Positions 55,565-64,000 are shown, counted from the stretch's first letter. The stretch: 64,000 nucleotides of DNA from an uncultured Roseobacter sp. (GCF_947491795.1 NZ_CANLKW010000003.1:744001-808000), one strand, 5' to 3'. Notes: generated by a model from the sequence alone, not told the origin. A program made the numbers and translations.

Positions 55565-55996
55565 TCAACCCGGCGCCGGTGTCAGCCGGTTGCGACAGAC
55601 GCGCACTGCCTGAAATGCGAGCAGGCCTGCCGGGCCAAACATGAAAACCAAAGGAAGACAGGGGGCCACAAACCAGAAGCGTATGCCTTCCATGCGCGCT
55701 GTGCGACAGACCCATGCCCCGATAAAGAGGTCAAAGGCCAGAAAGTGCACCCAACCAGCAAGTGCGGCCTGCTCATACGAAAACAGCTCCATCACGTCTG
55801 CCAGTGTACCAAAACCGCCTCCTTTTTCATGAGCAGGCCAGATCAGGAGACCGAAATAAATGAGTGACAGAAAGACCGGCAGGATCACTCCCGCGATACG
55901 GTCTGACAACTTTGGAAACAGCGGCGAGAACAACAGAAAAAGCCAGCCGGTCAAAGAGATGACACCGGCGAGGGAGAATAGGGTTTCGAAATTCAT
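55565..55996 (-). CDS. ABA4-like (DUF4281) membrane protein
   Basis: A 143-residue protein with four hydrophobic helices. The segment GWVHFLAFDLFIGAWVCR near residue 95 is the hallmark of the ABA4-like family, named after a plant protein needed for neoxanthin. In bacteria the role is open; carotenoid-related work is possible. The ATG at 55996 gives the family length. It is divergent from the MarR regulator gene with an 87-bp gap that holds inverted repeats. Confidence 0.82.
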   Translation of the reverse strand: MNFETLFSLAGVISLTGWLFLLFSPLFPKLSDRIAGVILPVFLSLIYFGLLIWPAHEKGGGFGTLADVMELFSYEQAALAGWVHFLAFDLFIGAWVCRTARMEGIRFWFVAPCLPLVFMFGPAGLLAFQAVRVCRNRLTPAPG

Positions 55997-56038
55997 GTCA
56001 GATGCCTGTCTCAGAGTTGGAGTGATCAGATAATATCG

Positions 56039-56060
56039 TGCAATATGCTTGCATACGCAA
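56039..56060. promoter_or_regulatory. Possible MarR operator in the divergent promoter
   Basis: TGCAATATGCTTGCA (56039-56053) is an inverted repeat with 5-bp arms, and TTGCATACGCAA (56049-56060) overlaps it with 4-bp arms. They sit 24-45 bp before the MarR gene and 43-64 bp before the ABA4-like gene, where a MarR dimer would control both. Confidence 0.5.
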
Positions 56061-56083
56061 TCGATTCGCAATAGATAAACTCT

Positions 56084-56530
56084 ATGACTGATCAACACAC
56101 AACCAACGCACTTCGCCTGCTCCAGGTCGCAGACGACTTCCGGGCCGGACTGGCCAGCGAGTTTTCGTCTGTTCACGGTATTTCTGTGAACGAATTTATT
56201 CTGCTGCTCCATCTGGAGCGTGCAACGGCCAATCGCCTGTCCCGCGTCGATCTCGCCAAACGGATGCACGTCAGCGCATCAACGATCACGCGCATGGCGG
56301 CTCCAATGGAGAAAATTGGCCTGGTCGGCCGGGAGACCGATGAGCGTGATGCGAGGCTGGTTTTTGTGGTCGCCACAGACGCAGGCAGGGAAAAACTGTC
56401 TGACGCTCTTGCGACCTTTTCCAAACGTGCGGGCTATCTGTTCAAGGATCGCCTGGAGGAGGCTGAGACAGATCAGTTCGCCTTCATGCTGCGTCGTTTG
56501 ATGGCCGGGACGGGAGATACGCTGGCCTGA
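56084..56530 (+). CDS. MarR-family transcription regulator
   Basis: A 148-residue winged-helix protein. The recognition helix region is LSRVDLAKRMHVSASTITRMAAPMEKIGLVGRE and the wing is TDERDARLVFVVATDAG. MarR regulators usually repress a neighbouring gene and respond to small ligands. Divergence from the ABA4-like gene suggests that is its target, along with itself. The ligand cannot be told from sequence. Confidence 0.9.
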   Translation: MTDQHTTNALRLLQVADDFRAGLASEFSSVHGISVNEFILLLHLERATANRLSRVDLAKRMHVSASTITRMAAPMEKIGLVGRETDERDARLVFVVATDAGREKLSDALATFSKRAGYLFKDRLEEAETDQFAFMLRRLMAGTGDTLA

Positions 56531-56794
56531 CATCAAGGTGGAGTTGATGGCCAAACAAGCGCCCCCCACCAGCCAGTTATGGCCGACGCCACCACAACGC
56601 GCACCACAGGCTTTTCCTGCACCGGCCCGATGCCTCCCAACCATCGTCTGGTTTTCCCGGTCAGAACGGCACTGGCCGGGTGGTGCGTTGTAGCTTTCCA
56701 AACAATCCGGGCACAGTTCGCCTAAACTTCCCGGACTATGTCCCGGGATTTCCCAGTCGATGATCCCTACAGCAATCCCGACGGTCGCCTGTTC

Positions 56795-57919
56795 TTACCT
56801 GGCCGACGCCAGACGCGCGCCTTCTGAAAGCGCCGCAAGCTTCGCATAGGCGATCTCCGGATCAACCGCGCCAAATCCGGCAAAAGTGCCAAAGCCGCAA
56901 TCAGATCCCGCGATCACCCGATCAGCGCCGACGATACCCGTAAACCGTTCGATCCGCTGGACCACCACTTCGGGATGTTCCACAAAATTGGTTGTCGTAT
57001 CCACCACCCCGGGCACCAGCACCTTGCCTTCCGGAATATCCGCTTTGCGGTCACGGAACACCGTCCACTCATGCGCGTGACGCGGGTTTGAGGTCTCAAA
57101 GAGGACATAACGCGCACGCGCGGACATCAGCGTCTCGAACACTTTGTCCATGCCGATGTCACAGGTATGCGGGCCCTCGTAATTGCCCCAGCAGATATGG
57201 ATGCGCACCCGCTCTTCGGGCACATTGGCCAGAGCGTGGTTCAGCGCCTCGACATGGCCGGCCGCGATTTTGAGAAACTCTGCATCGCTGAGATCATTGA
57301 ACAGCATGTGGCGCGACAGGGCGAGATCGGGGCAGTCCAGCTGCAGATCAAGACCGGCAGCGACAATGGTCTCGTATTCCGCGCGCATGGCATCGGCGAG
57401 AGCGGCCAGATAGGCATCGCGGGTTGCATAGTGTTCGTTTTGCAAAAACAGAGAGATCACACCCGGACTGGCCGCATTCATAAAGCCGCGTTCAGCGCCA
57501 TGTTCCTTCATGCCCGCCCTGAGGTTGGCTATGTCTTTTTCCAGCTCCCCCTGGCCTTTTGAGCGCACTTCCCCGGTGCACATCGGGCGCGCGTATTGCG
57601 GTGTACCACCCTCGTCGGCAAGACGTTTCAGAAACGATGGAAACTGCTTGAGATCAGCAGGGGCATTGCGTTTGCTGTCTCCGGAAAACCCGGTGTAGCG
57701 GTCCTTAACGTATGTGGCATAGGAGATTTTGGAGGTCTCACCGTCACTGACGATGTCAACGCCCGCTTCGACCTGTCGGCGCACCGTTTCGGATACGGCA
57801 GCGGTCATAGCTGCATCAAATGCCTGTTGGTCAAACGGCTCCTCCCGCTCGCGCGCAAAGATAAAATCCACGACGTCCTGCGTCCGCGGCAGGCTGCCTA
57901 CGTGTGTAGTTCTAACCAT
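56795..57919 (-). CDS. MetE-like zinc methyl/alkyl-transferase
   Basis: A 374-residue protein matching the C-terminal catalytic half of cobalamin-independent methionine synthase, without the N-terminal half. All four zinc ligands appear: His241 and Cys243 (IHICWGNYEG), Glu275 (FETSNP) and Cys341 (GSDCGFGT). Relatives include methyltransferases that act on alternative donors and epoxyalkane:coenzyme M transferase. The ATG at 57919 has AAGGAGA upstream. It ends the accessory operon, 52 bp after the membrane protein gene. Its thiol acceptor and donor are unknown. Confidence 0.85.
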   Translation of the reverse strand: MVRTTHVGSLPRTQDVVDFIFAREREEPFDQQAFDAAMTAAVSETVRRQVEAGVDIVSDGETSKISYATYVKDRYTGFSGDSKRNAPADLKQFPSFLKRLADEGGTPQYARPMCTGEVRSKGQGELEKDIANLRAGMKEHGAERGFMNAASPGVISLFLQNEHYATRDAYLAALADAMRAEYETIVAAGLDLQLDCPDLALSRHMLFNDLSDAEFLKIAAGHVEALNHALANVPEERVRIHICWGNYEGPHTCDIGMDKVFETLMSARARYVLFETSNPRHAHEWTVFRDRKADIPEGKVLVPGVVDTTTNFVEHPEVVVQRIERFTGIVGADRVIAGSDCGFGTFAGFGAVDPEIAYAKLAALSEGARLASAR

Positions 57920-57971
57920 GTCGTTCTCCTTGCTGGTCCGGACCCGCGCCATCGCGGATCCGGTATTTGTC

Positions 57972-59174
57972 TCAGGCCTGCGCGGGCGACCGCTGCAGAA
58001 ACCATATGTTCAGGCGCCACATTCCCCAGGCCAGCGGTATGGCTGCAAACCCGCCAATGACATAGGCCAGTGGCTCACTATAAAAGGTCTCGAACATCTG
58101 TGTATAGGCATGAATACCTGCAAAGGTCACCGCCGCGTTGAACAGTCCCCGCTGATTTTTATGCGCGGCCACAAACATGATCCCCGCCAGAGCCACGGCC
58201 CAGAGGATTGTGAAAACGTGTTCGCTGATGACCAGAGCGCTGGCGCGGAAAGCCGTAACAAGGTCAGACCATTCCTGATAGGCAAGCCCCCTGTTTGACC
58301 ACCGCGCACCAGGCCCCCAGACGGTTTCGCCGACAACATCCCCCCAAAGGCTGCCAACCAGAGCGCAGAGGTTCGCCACAACAAACCCCATCATCACATG
58401 GATGCGCGCATGCCGGGCCAGCCGCTCGGGCATCCGTTGTGCAAGCCAGAGCATGGTCACGATAAGCAGGGTCATCTGCAGAATGGAGAGCGTCGCCTCG
58501 GGTGAATAAAAAACATATGCCGCATGGAAATAGAGAGTTCCCGTGTCGAGCATCTGGGCGAAAGGAACAATCGCGAGTGCTGAAACCAGCCGCACGTTTG
58601 TCAGCCACCCGGCCCCGGCAACAAGCACAGCACAATAGAGCCAGAAGGCCGAGACCGGCAGGCCGGACATTTCCGCGTCCCAGACCATGAAACCCGCTCC
58701 GGTCAGATGCAGCGCCAGAGCCATAAGCATGACCGACCCGCTCAGAAATGCTGTGCTGACGTGCCGGCCTGCGCGCGCCCACGCCGCAAGACAGACCAGC
58801 ACCGCCCCCGCCAGTGCCATAACCGGACCGGCAATATACCTGAAGTTTTCCGTCAGCTCGAACCCGGCACCGCCAATCAGCATACCCGCACCGATCAGTG
58901 CTGCCGCATTGCCGAACATTGCATAAAGCAACGCTCCTTTGCGCAGAACCAGCGCACCGGCGGTCACCAGGATCAGACCGGATACCGCAACGGCAAAGGC
59001 ATCTGCCAGCCAGAATATCAGTCCGAAAGTTGCAAACAGAATACCTGTACAAAGAACGGCGTTAATGGCCAGCGCGACCATTGCACCGCGCGCCCTTTCT
59101 TTGATGATGCCGGCGGCCTTTTCCGAAATCACGCTCTCTTCGACCAGCATGTCTGTGTCAGCTATCGTATACAT
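57972..59174 (-). CDS. Polytopic membrane protein of unknown function
   Basis: A 400-residue protein with about 11 or 12 hydrophobic helices and a cytoplasmic N-terminus (DTDMLVEESVISEKAAGIIKERAR) that resembles the DUF2157-like start. The later part contains HARIHVMMGFVVANLCALVGS and YQEWSDLVTAFRASALVISEH. It could be a transporter or a membrane sensor; no known family is certain. Two GTGAAC inverted repeats sit directly upstream, so it may have its own promoter within the operon. Confidence 0.7.
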   Translation of the reverse strand: MYTIADTDMLVEESVISEKAAGIIKERARGAMVALAINAVLCTGILFATFGLIFWLADAFAVAVSGLILVTAGALVLRKGALLYAMFGNAAALIGAGMLIGGAGFELTENFRYIAGPVMALAGAVLVCLAAWARAGRHVSTAFLSGSVMLMALALHLTGAGFMVWDAEMSGLPVSAFWLYCAVLVAGAGWLTNVRLVSALAIVPFAQMLDTGTLYFHAAYVFYSPEATLSILQMTLLIVTMLWLAQRMPERLARHARIHVMMGFVVANLCALVGSLWGDVVGETVWGPGARWSNRGLAYQEWSDLVTAFRASALVISEHVFTILWAVALAGIMFVAAHKNQRGLFNAAVTFAGIHAYTQMFETFYSEPLAYVIGGFAAIPLAWGMWRLNIWFLQRSPAQA

Positions 59175-59184
59175 TTCTTACCTC

Positions 59185-59255
59185 GTGAACATTGTTCACA
59201 ATTCAGATAACTGATGTCATGGCGCCGATCAAGACTTTTCGTGAACTACGTTCAT
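59185..59255. promoter_or_regulatory. Two GTGAAC-N3-GTTCAC inverted repeats
   Basis: GTGAACATTGTTCAC (59185-59199) is a perfect inverted repeat with 6-bp arms. GTGAACTACGTTCAT (59241-59255) is the same with one mismatch and overlaps the cupin stop. Their centres are 56 bp apart, upstream of the membrane protein gene. They look like operator sites for a dimeric regulator that I cannot name. Confidence 0.6.
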
Positions 59256-60220
59256 TTTTCTGTCCAGGTCGCACCTGCCGGGTCGTCTGTCGCTACGATA
59301 TGATACAGACCTGCTGCTCCGGTCATCGAGGGGAAGGCCGTGTGCATCAGATTTTCGGGCACAGACATCGTATCCCCCGGGGCCAGGGTTGTGCTGCCGC
59401 CTTCCCAGGTTACGTGCCAATGGCCCTGAACCGGCATGAGCACAGATGGCCGGTCATGACTGTGCATTGTCCGGACCGAGGAACCGCGCGTGACAAAATC
59501 AACTTCAAACCCCGGACGGTCGCGCAGAATGCCCTCTGCCCCGATTACCTTTACCGGCTTTTTGTCGGCCAGCGCGACCATATCCCAGTAGCGGGCAACA
59601 TACCCCGGAACCACATCGCGGGCTGAGCGTTCAGGGTAAGATTTCAGCTCCTCGTCTGTCAGGACCGGCATGGGCCCCACGCCCTCTGGCAGTGCCTCGC
59701 CTTTTTTGCTGTCGTAGAGCTTGCCCTGTTCTGACAGCACGAGCCCATGGGCCTGCGCGTCCTTTATCACCTGCGGAGCCCAGATCACGCCACCACCGGC
59801 GTCGTCGCCCCCCAGGATCGCCATGATCATCCCATAGTCCTGGCCGATGTTCTCAAACCCCCGAAAAATGCCCGTTGGAATGTTGATAATATCACCCTGC
59901 TCCAGAATGACTTCGCCCGCATCGCCCCACCGGCCCCAGAAAAAGCGCCAGCGCCCGGACAGAACAAAGAACACCTCAGCCGTCCGGTGACTGTGCAGAC
60001 TGTTACGACATCTTGGCGGCTGGCCTGCGGCACCGATGTTGAAGCCGTGGGGAACAGCGATGTGTACGTGCTGATCCGGGCTCTCTGAAACGCCGCCACC
60101 GATAATCGTAAAGTTTTCTTTCTGGTCACTGCCTGGCGTATGCGCATCAATAAAGGCGGTCTTGCAGGGTTTCAGATCGCCATATCGGACGATGCGGGAT
60201 TCCATTTCGGCGGGTGTCAT
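59252..60220 (-). CDS. Bicupin protein
   Basis: A 322-residue protein with two cupin barrels. Cupin 1 holds HSHRTAEVFFVLSGRWRFF and EQGDIINIPTGIFRGFEN. Cupin 2 holds TMHSHDRPSVLMPVQGHW and LAPGDTMSVPENLMHTAF. His-x-His pairs followed by a Glu or Gln and a late His are the metal sites. Dioxygenases and isomerases share this layout, so oxidation or ring opening of a small molecule is plausible. It is part of the LacI-linked operon. Confidence 0.82.
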   Translation of the reverse strand: MTPAEMESRIVRYGDLKPCKTAFIDAHTPGSDQKENFTIIGGGVSESPDQHVHIAVPHGFNIGAAGQPPRCRNSLHSHRTAEVFFVLSGRWRFFWGRWGDAGEVILEQGDIINIPTGIFRGFENIGQDYGMIMAILGGDDAGGGVIWAPQVIKDAQAHGLVLSEQGKLYDSKKGEALPEGVGPMPVLTDEELKSYPERSARDVVPGYVARYWDMVALADKKPVKVIGAEGILRDRPGFEVDFVTRGSSVRTMHSHDRPSVLMPVQGHWHVTWEGGSTTLAPGDTMSVPENLMHTAFPSMTGAAGLYHIVATDDPAGATWTEK

Positions 60221-60257
60221 GTCATCTCTCTCAGTGCGGTTCAGGTCATCCGGCCGT

Positions 60258-61232
60258 TCAGCCGGTTTGCAGCATGATCTGTTTCCAGATCGCCGTTTCG
60301 TCGTAGATCACGTATTCGCGTCGCAGACCCCAGGGCCCGAATTCGGCGTGGCAGATGCCCAGCAGATAGATATCCGCTCCGGTCGGTGCCCCGAACGTGC
60401 CCCAGCCGCTGTGTTTTCCGGTCAGAGACCAGCGAAGCGCTGCTCGGGGCGGCATCAGCGGATCGTCACGTCCGATCTGGTGATCAATGCGGAACTCAGC
60501 ATCCGGAAAAGAAGCACGCAGCCCCATCCAGAACTGATCAACCGCCGGATGGCTGTGCACACTCATGCCCCCGGGATACTGGGCATGAACTGCGCGGTCA
60601 TACTCTGCGGGGATGGCGGCCATATCAGCACCCATGATCCGGGTCAGGATATCCGCGTGTTTCTGGCCCCACTCATTGTCATTGCCGCGCCCTTTGTAAG
60701 GGCCGGGCTGATCATTTGCCGGGCTCAGAGGCTGCACACATTTCTCCGGGCCACCCTCTTTTTCGATCAGATCAGCGGCATACTGCCTGGGGTCCACACC
60801 CAGCTGCCGGACAATCGCCCCCTGATCCCGGATCAGCCATTCATCGTTGATCTGGTTATTGATGGCATGACAGTCCGCCAGAATGCGGTAGACCAGCGGC
60901 TTGCCGGTGGCCTTGCCGTAGACACCATCCCGCGCATGGGTCGCGGTACTCAGCAGCCTGTGGGATGACAGCATCCCCTCCTCCGGCGTGCCCGACCAGA
61001 TCACGTCCTCTCCCAAAAGGGTCCGGTCCGGAAACTCTGCCAGTGTCGCCATGGTCGCACCAATGACATTCTGGTTGCCGATGACCACCGAAGCAGGCGT
61101 GCGCACCACGATATCTTCTGAGTAGTACCGGTGCAGTGTCGCAATACCGCGATCTTCCCAGATCTCTTTGGTGATCCCGATAATGTAGTCGGGGAAATCC
61201 CTGAATTTCGGATCGAAACCTTTCACGGGCAT
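60258..61232 (-). CDS. Two-domain SnoaL/NTF2-fold protein A
   Basis: A 324-residue protein with two SnoaL-like (nuclear transport factor 2) alpha-beta folds. Domain 1 has WEDRGIATLHRYYSEDIVVRTP and domain 2 GLRASFPDAEFRIDHQIG, with LRWSLTGKHSGWGTFGAP as the conserved glycine-rich turn. The fold serves cyclases, hydratases and isomerases; the substrate is unknown. Its ATG shares one base with the LacI gene stop (TAATG). Confidence 0.78.
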   Translation of the reverse strand: MPVKGFDPKFRDFPDYIIGITKEIWEDRGIATLHRYYSEDIVVRTPASVVIGNQNVIGATMATLAEFPDRTLLGEDVIWSGTPEEGMLSSHRLLSTATHARDGVYGKATGKPLVYRILADCHAINNQINDEWLIRDQGAIVRQLGVDPRQYAADLIEKEGGPEKCVQPLSPANDQPGPYKGRGNDNEWGQKHADILTRIMGADMAAIPAEYDRAVHAQYPGGMSVHSHPAVDQFWMGLRASFPDAEFRIDHQIGRDDPLMPPRAALRWSLTGKHSGWGTFGAPTGADIYLLGICHAEFGPWGLRREYVIYDETAIWKQIMLQTG

Positions 61233-62239
61233 TATTCCTTTGCTGTGCGGGCAGAGCCGCGGATCATCAGCGGACCGTCCAGCGCAATGCGCCTCGGTGC
61301 CGTTTCCCGGTCTGACAAGCGGTCCAGCAGAACGCTGACCGTCTCGGCGACCATACGGTTGGCGGGCTGGCGTACTGTCGTCAGGTCATAGCTGGGCCAG
61401 CAGGCCAGTGCCACATCATCATACCCCACAACTGATACGTCTTGCGGCACTCGGAGCCCCAGCTCGAAGCGCAGAACATCCATAACGGCAAAGGCCATAT
61501 GGTCGTTGGCGACGAATACGGCGTCGGGCCGTTCTGTACCCGAGAACATTTCGCGCGCAGCGGCGCGGGCCTTTTCAAAGTTAAAATCACCCGCCGCCCG
61601 CGCATAAAGTGTCTGACCGGCGTCTTTGAGCCCTGCGACAAACCCGGTTTCACGGTCGATCTGTGTCGAGGCACCTTCCCAACCGGCGATATGCGCAATC
61701 CGCCGGTGCCCGCCCGCGACCAGAAACTCTGCCAGTTTGCGGCCACCCGCAACATTGTCAGAGGTGACGCTGGACAGCCGGTCGTCGTACTGGTGGCGGT
61801 TGAAAAGCACAATCGGGATGCCCAGACCTTCGCAGCGATCAGTCAGATCATTCGACAGGCCAACAGAAGCCGCGACGATCGCATCCACCTGATAGTCCAG
61901 CAACTCGTCGATCACGCTCTGCGTTGCCTCGTGATCATTGGACGCCATGAATACGAGCACGTGATACCCTTCGGCCTGAAGCGCTTTGGACAGTCGCTCA
62001 ATTGCTTCAGGGTAGAACTGGTTTTCCAGATAGGCGACCACGAGCCCGATGATGCGGCTGCGGCCGGTGATCAGCGAGCGGGCCAGGACATTCGGGCGAT
62101 AGCCAAGCTGCGCTGCGGCCTGGCGTACCTTGTCCGCGGTCCGCTTGCTGACCGATGCACCCGGTGTAAACACACGGCTGACAGCCGAACGGCTGACCCC
62201 GGCTTTTTCGGCCACTTCCAGAGAGGTCACCTTACCCAT
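61232..62239 (-). CDS. LacI-family transcription regulator
   Basis: A 335-residue regulator. The helix-turn-helix is SLEVAEKAGVSRSAVSRVF and the hinge is AAAQLGYRPNVLARSLITGRS. A periplasmic-binding-protein-like sensor domain follows. LacI members usually sense a sugar or related metabolite. It sits inside the SDR/SnoaL/cupin operon, so it most likely represses that operon; the operator is probably outside the window. Confidence 0.93.
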   Translation of the reverse strand: MGKVTSLEVAEKAGVSRSAVSRVFTPGASVSKRTADKVRQAAAQLGYRPNVLARSLITGRSRIIGLVVAYLENQFYPEAIERLSKALQAEGYHVLVFMASNDHEATQSVIDELLDYQVDAIVAASVGLSNDLTDRCEGLGIPIVLFNRHQYDDRLSSVTSDNVAGGRKLAEFLVAGGHRRIAHIAGWEGASTQIDRETGFVAGLKDAGQTLYARAAGDFNFEKARAAAREMFSGTERPDAVFVANDHMAFAVMDVLRFELGLRVPQDVSVVGYDDVALACWPSYDLTTVRQPANRMVAETVSVLLDRLSDRETAPRRIALDGPLMIRGSARTAKE

Positions 62240-62278
62240 GAAAGGGGCCCCGCCGTTTTATGTGCCGCTGCGGTACCA

Positions 62279-63040
62279 TCATCCGGCGGTCCAGCCGCCG
62301 TCGATCAGCATGGACGTGCCTGTCACCATAGCAGAGGCGTCTGATGCCAGAAATACAGCAGCACCCATTACATCCTCGACCTCTCCGACACGCGGGAGTT
62401 TGATTTTGTCCATGATCCAGGCGAGCCGTTCCGGATTGTCAAAAGTGACCTGGCTGAGCGGTGTGCGGATAAATGTGGGACAGATCGTATTGATGCGAAC
62501 ACCCGATTTGCCCCACTCAATCGCCATAGATTTCACCATGCCTTCGAGCGCATGTTTTGAGGCGCAGTAGACAGCACGGTCCACACCACCCACGTGCCCC
62601 ATCTGACTGGAGATATGAATGATGGATCCAAGCTTTCCTGCTTTCATCAGCGCATCCGCCGCATATGCAGACAAAAAATACGCGCTGCGCAGGTTGACGT
62701 TCATCACGGCGTCATAGTCGTCGGGCGTCGTCTCCACCGCGGCCGAGTGACGCGCGAGGCCTGCCGAATTAATCACCACATCAAAGGGCTGCTCAAACAC
62801 ATCCGCCAGTGTAACAAGATCCGTCTGGTCAAGCGGCAAGGCTTCTGCAGAAAGACCAGCGGATGCCATGGCCCCGACGGCTTCCTCCAGCGGACCGGGC
62901 CGCCGGGCGGCACAGACCACATGCGCACCGGCCTCTGCCAGGGCAACGGCGCATCCCAGCCCGATGCCGGATGATGCGCCGGTGACAAGCGCGCGCCTGC
63001 CGGTCAGATCGAATGCGGGTGTTCTGGGTAGGTTGCTCAC
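62279..63040 (-). CDS. SDR-family oxidoreductase
   Basis: A 253-residue classical short-chain dehydrogenase. The cofactor motif is VTGASSGIGLG, the structural motif NSAGLARHSAA, and the catalytic Ser-Tyr-Lys set is in IHISSQMGHV and YCASKHALEG. CAARRPGPLEE after the second strand, with Arg residues, suggests NADP or NAD without certainty. It overlaps the SnoaL-fold gene by GTGA and begins with GTG. Substrate unknown. Confidence 0.92.
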   Translation of the reverse strand: MSNLPRTPAFDLTGRRALVTGASSGIGLGCAVALAEAGAHVVCAARRPGPLEEAVGAMASAGLSAEALPLDQTDLVTLADVFEQPFDVVINSAGLARHSAAVETTPDDYDAVMNVNLRSAYFLSAYAADALMKAGKLGSIIHISSQMGHVGGVDRAVYCASKHALEGMVKSMAIEWGKSGVRINTICPTFIRTPLSQVTFDNPERLAWIMDKIKLPRVGEVEDVMGAAVFLASDASAMVTGTSMLIDGGWTAG

Positions 63041-64000
63041 AGCGCTGCTCCGGTTTCGGGATCAAACCCATGTCTTGCCTTGTTAAACTCCCGCATACGG
63101 GCCAGTACGTCGACCCCGATCTGATCATACATGTGCAACAGATCGACCATGACCCAGTTTTCGCGAATGCGGCCATCTTCGAGGCGCCAGAAGTCCAGAC
63201 TGCGCATCGTGATCTTTTTGTCCGGTGGCGCGATCCCCAGCCAGCCACCTTCTGTGATCGACTGCACCATATTGGGCCAGCCCGTTACAGCGGCGTAATT
63301 GCGATCACCAAAGAAATGATATTCGATCTCATCAAGGTACTGGCCACGGTCGGGCATCGCATTCAGGAACGGGATCTGATGCCAGTTGCGAAAGCCGCTG
63401 ACGCCACGCCCTGTCCCAATACCCGAGGGTCCGTACCAAGACATCTTCGGGTGCCAGAACCGGTCCATTTCCATGACCTCCGGCCCGCCTTTTGAGGGAT
63501 GTTTTTTCATGTGGCTGAGCATATCGACAATACGCTCACAGGAGCGCATGGCGGCTGCTTCGTCTGATGGGCCCGGAACCAGCCCGTCACAGGTGGCAGG
63601 GCCAGGGACATGCCATTCGCGCCCCAGCGACGGGCTCATCGGCCAGGCACCCGCCTGCATCATCACTTCGGGAATGTCCCAGAGCGCCTGCATTTCGGTA
63701 ATGCGCCCGTCTTCGACCCTGTAAAACTCGTGAAACCGCAGGTGCATCATGTGACCGGTGGCGGGAACGTCGAGCCAGGGCGCGGCAAATGTTCCGCAAT
63801 AGTAACCACCGCATCCGACCCAGTCAGCACCTTCGGGCGTCGGACCCGCCATGACGATAAAATCGCGGCGTTCCAGATCAGGCACAGCACGCAGCAGCGG
63901 CATGTAGGCACCTTCGACATAGGCGTCGACACCACGGATGGTTTCAAAGGGAAAAGCCAGATGAAACACCGCATCCGGTGCGCATATGTCATGCAGAACC
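63037..64000 (-). CDS. Two-domain SnoaL/NTF2-fold protein B (5' end outside the window)
   Basis: At least 320 residues of a two-domain SnoaL-like protein. The frame is still open at 64000, and the residues before an internal Val (CAPDAVFHLAFPFET) fit the family, so the true start lies beyond the window; a GTG at 63969 is probably internal. Domain 1 has VDAYVEGAYMPLLRAVPDLE and domain 2 has WHPKMSWYGPSGIGTGRGVSG, with VTGWPNMVQSITEGGWLGI at the glycine turn. It resembles protein A of the same operon in plan. Confidence 0.75.
   Translation of the reverse strand, partial: VLHDICAPDAVFHLAFPFETIRGVDAYVEGAYMPLLRAVPDLERRDFIVMAGPTPEGADWVGCGGYYCGTFAAPWLDVPATGHMMHLRFHEFYRVEDGRITEMQALWDIPEVMMQAGAWPMSPSLGREWHVPGPATCDGLVPGPSDEAAAMRSCERIVDMLSHMKKHPSKGGPEVMEMDRFWHPKMSWYGPSGIGTGRGVSGFRNWHQIPFLNAMPDRGQYLDEIEYHFFGDRNYAAVTGWPNMVQSITEGGWLGIAPPDKKITMRSLDFWRLEDGRIRENWVMVDLLHMYDQIGVDVLARMREFNKARHGFDPETGAAL

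Noticed and set aside
56531..56794. Possible gene remnant between the MarR and MetE-like genes
   Set aside because: No coding pattern, repeat or transposon end could be seen in these 264 bp.
63037..63969. A complete SnoaL-fold gene starting at GTG 63969
   Set aside because: The frame continues open to 64000 and the preceding residues fit the family, so the start is outside the window.

Overview
The window is about 60% GC and dense with genes. It reads as a chromosome segment of a marine alphaproteobacterium of the Rhodobacterales (Roseobacter group). The pointers are: ethylmalonyl-CoA pathway genes (mch and an mcl2-type lyase) close to sdh, a B12-dependent class II ribonucleotide reductase, a short HisG with HisZ, a protein with a VPLPA-CTERM-like tail, and a 2-oxoglutarate dehydrogenase operon with tandem MAPEG genes. 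No tRNA, rRNA, CRISPR array, insertion sequence or prophage was seen.

Layout. 1-8.2 kb: sdhC-sdhD-sdhA (cut by the window edge), a VWA protein, a frameshifted ATP-grasp gene, and a minus-strand run mcl2/NnrU/DUF1737/mch/metallopeptidase. 8.3-22.7 kb: mdh, a sorted surface protein, and a long operon sucC, three accessory genes, sucD, a DUF805 gene, sucA, sucB, a membrane protein, two MAPEG genes and lpdA. 22.7-26.7 kb: a PPOX flavoprotein, plsC, ftsX, ftsE and a zinc-ribbon protein. 26.7-35.5 kb: an operon argH, two tiny lipoproteins, a DUF2834 protein, lysA and a very Gln-rich DUF4175-type protein; a thioredoxin-like gene is divergent, followed by an MDR dehydrogenase. 35.5-45.9 kb: nrdJ, a DUF1489 gene, hisS-hisZ-hisG, slyX and dnaE. 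46.1-55.5 kb: xdhABC coupled to a four-gene BMP-type ABC importer, a purine salvage and oxidation unit. 55.5-56.5 kb: an ABA4-like membrane protein divergent from a MarR regulator. 56.8-64 kb: a minus-strand accessory operon of unknown substrate (two SnoaL-fold proteins, SDR, LacI regulator, bicupin, polytopic membrane protein, MetE-like zinc enzyme).

How it fits together. The first 23 kb covers TCA-cycle steps from 2-oxoglutarate to oxaloacetate, plus acetyl-CoA assimilation through mesaconyl-CoA and malyl-CoA. Both the sdh and suc operons are preceded by two perfect TGTGATCACA palindromes exactly 21 bp apart, which suggests one shared regulator.

Most notable observations: the paired TCA-cycle operators, one of which is also coding sequence; two intergenic arrays of ACCGACG heptamers with an 11-bp period; an AT-richer XRE-type helix-turn-helix inserted in frame in NrdJ; an atypical stretch in HisS; a (CT)6 run that breaks the ATP-grasp gene; a 12-bp palindrome that can serve as Shine-Dalgarno for both argH and its divergent neighbour; and the uncharacterised LacI/SnoaL/cupin/MetE-like operon with its own inverted-repeat sites. 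All assignments come from reading motifs; no database search was possible.
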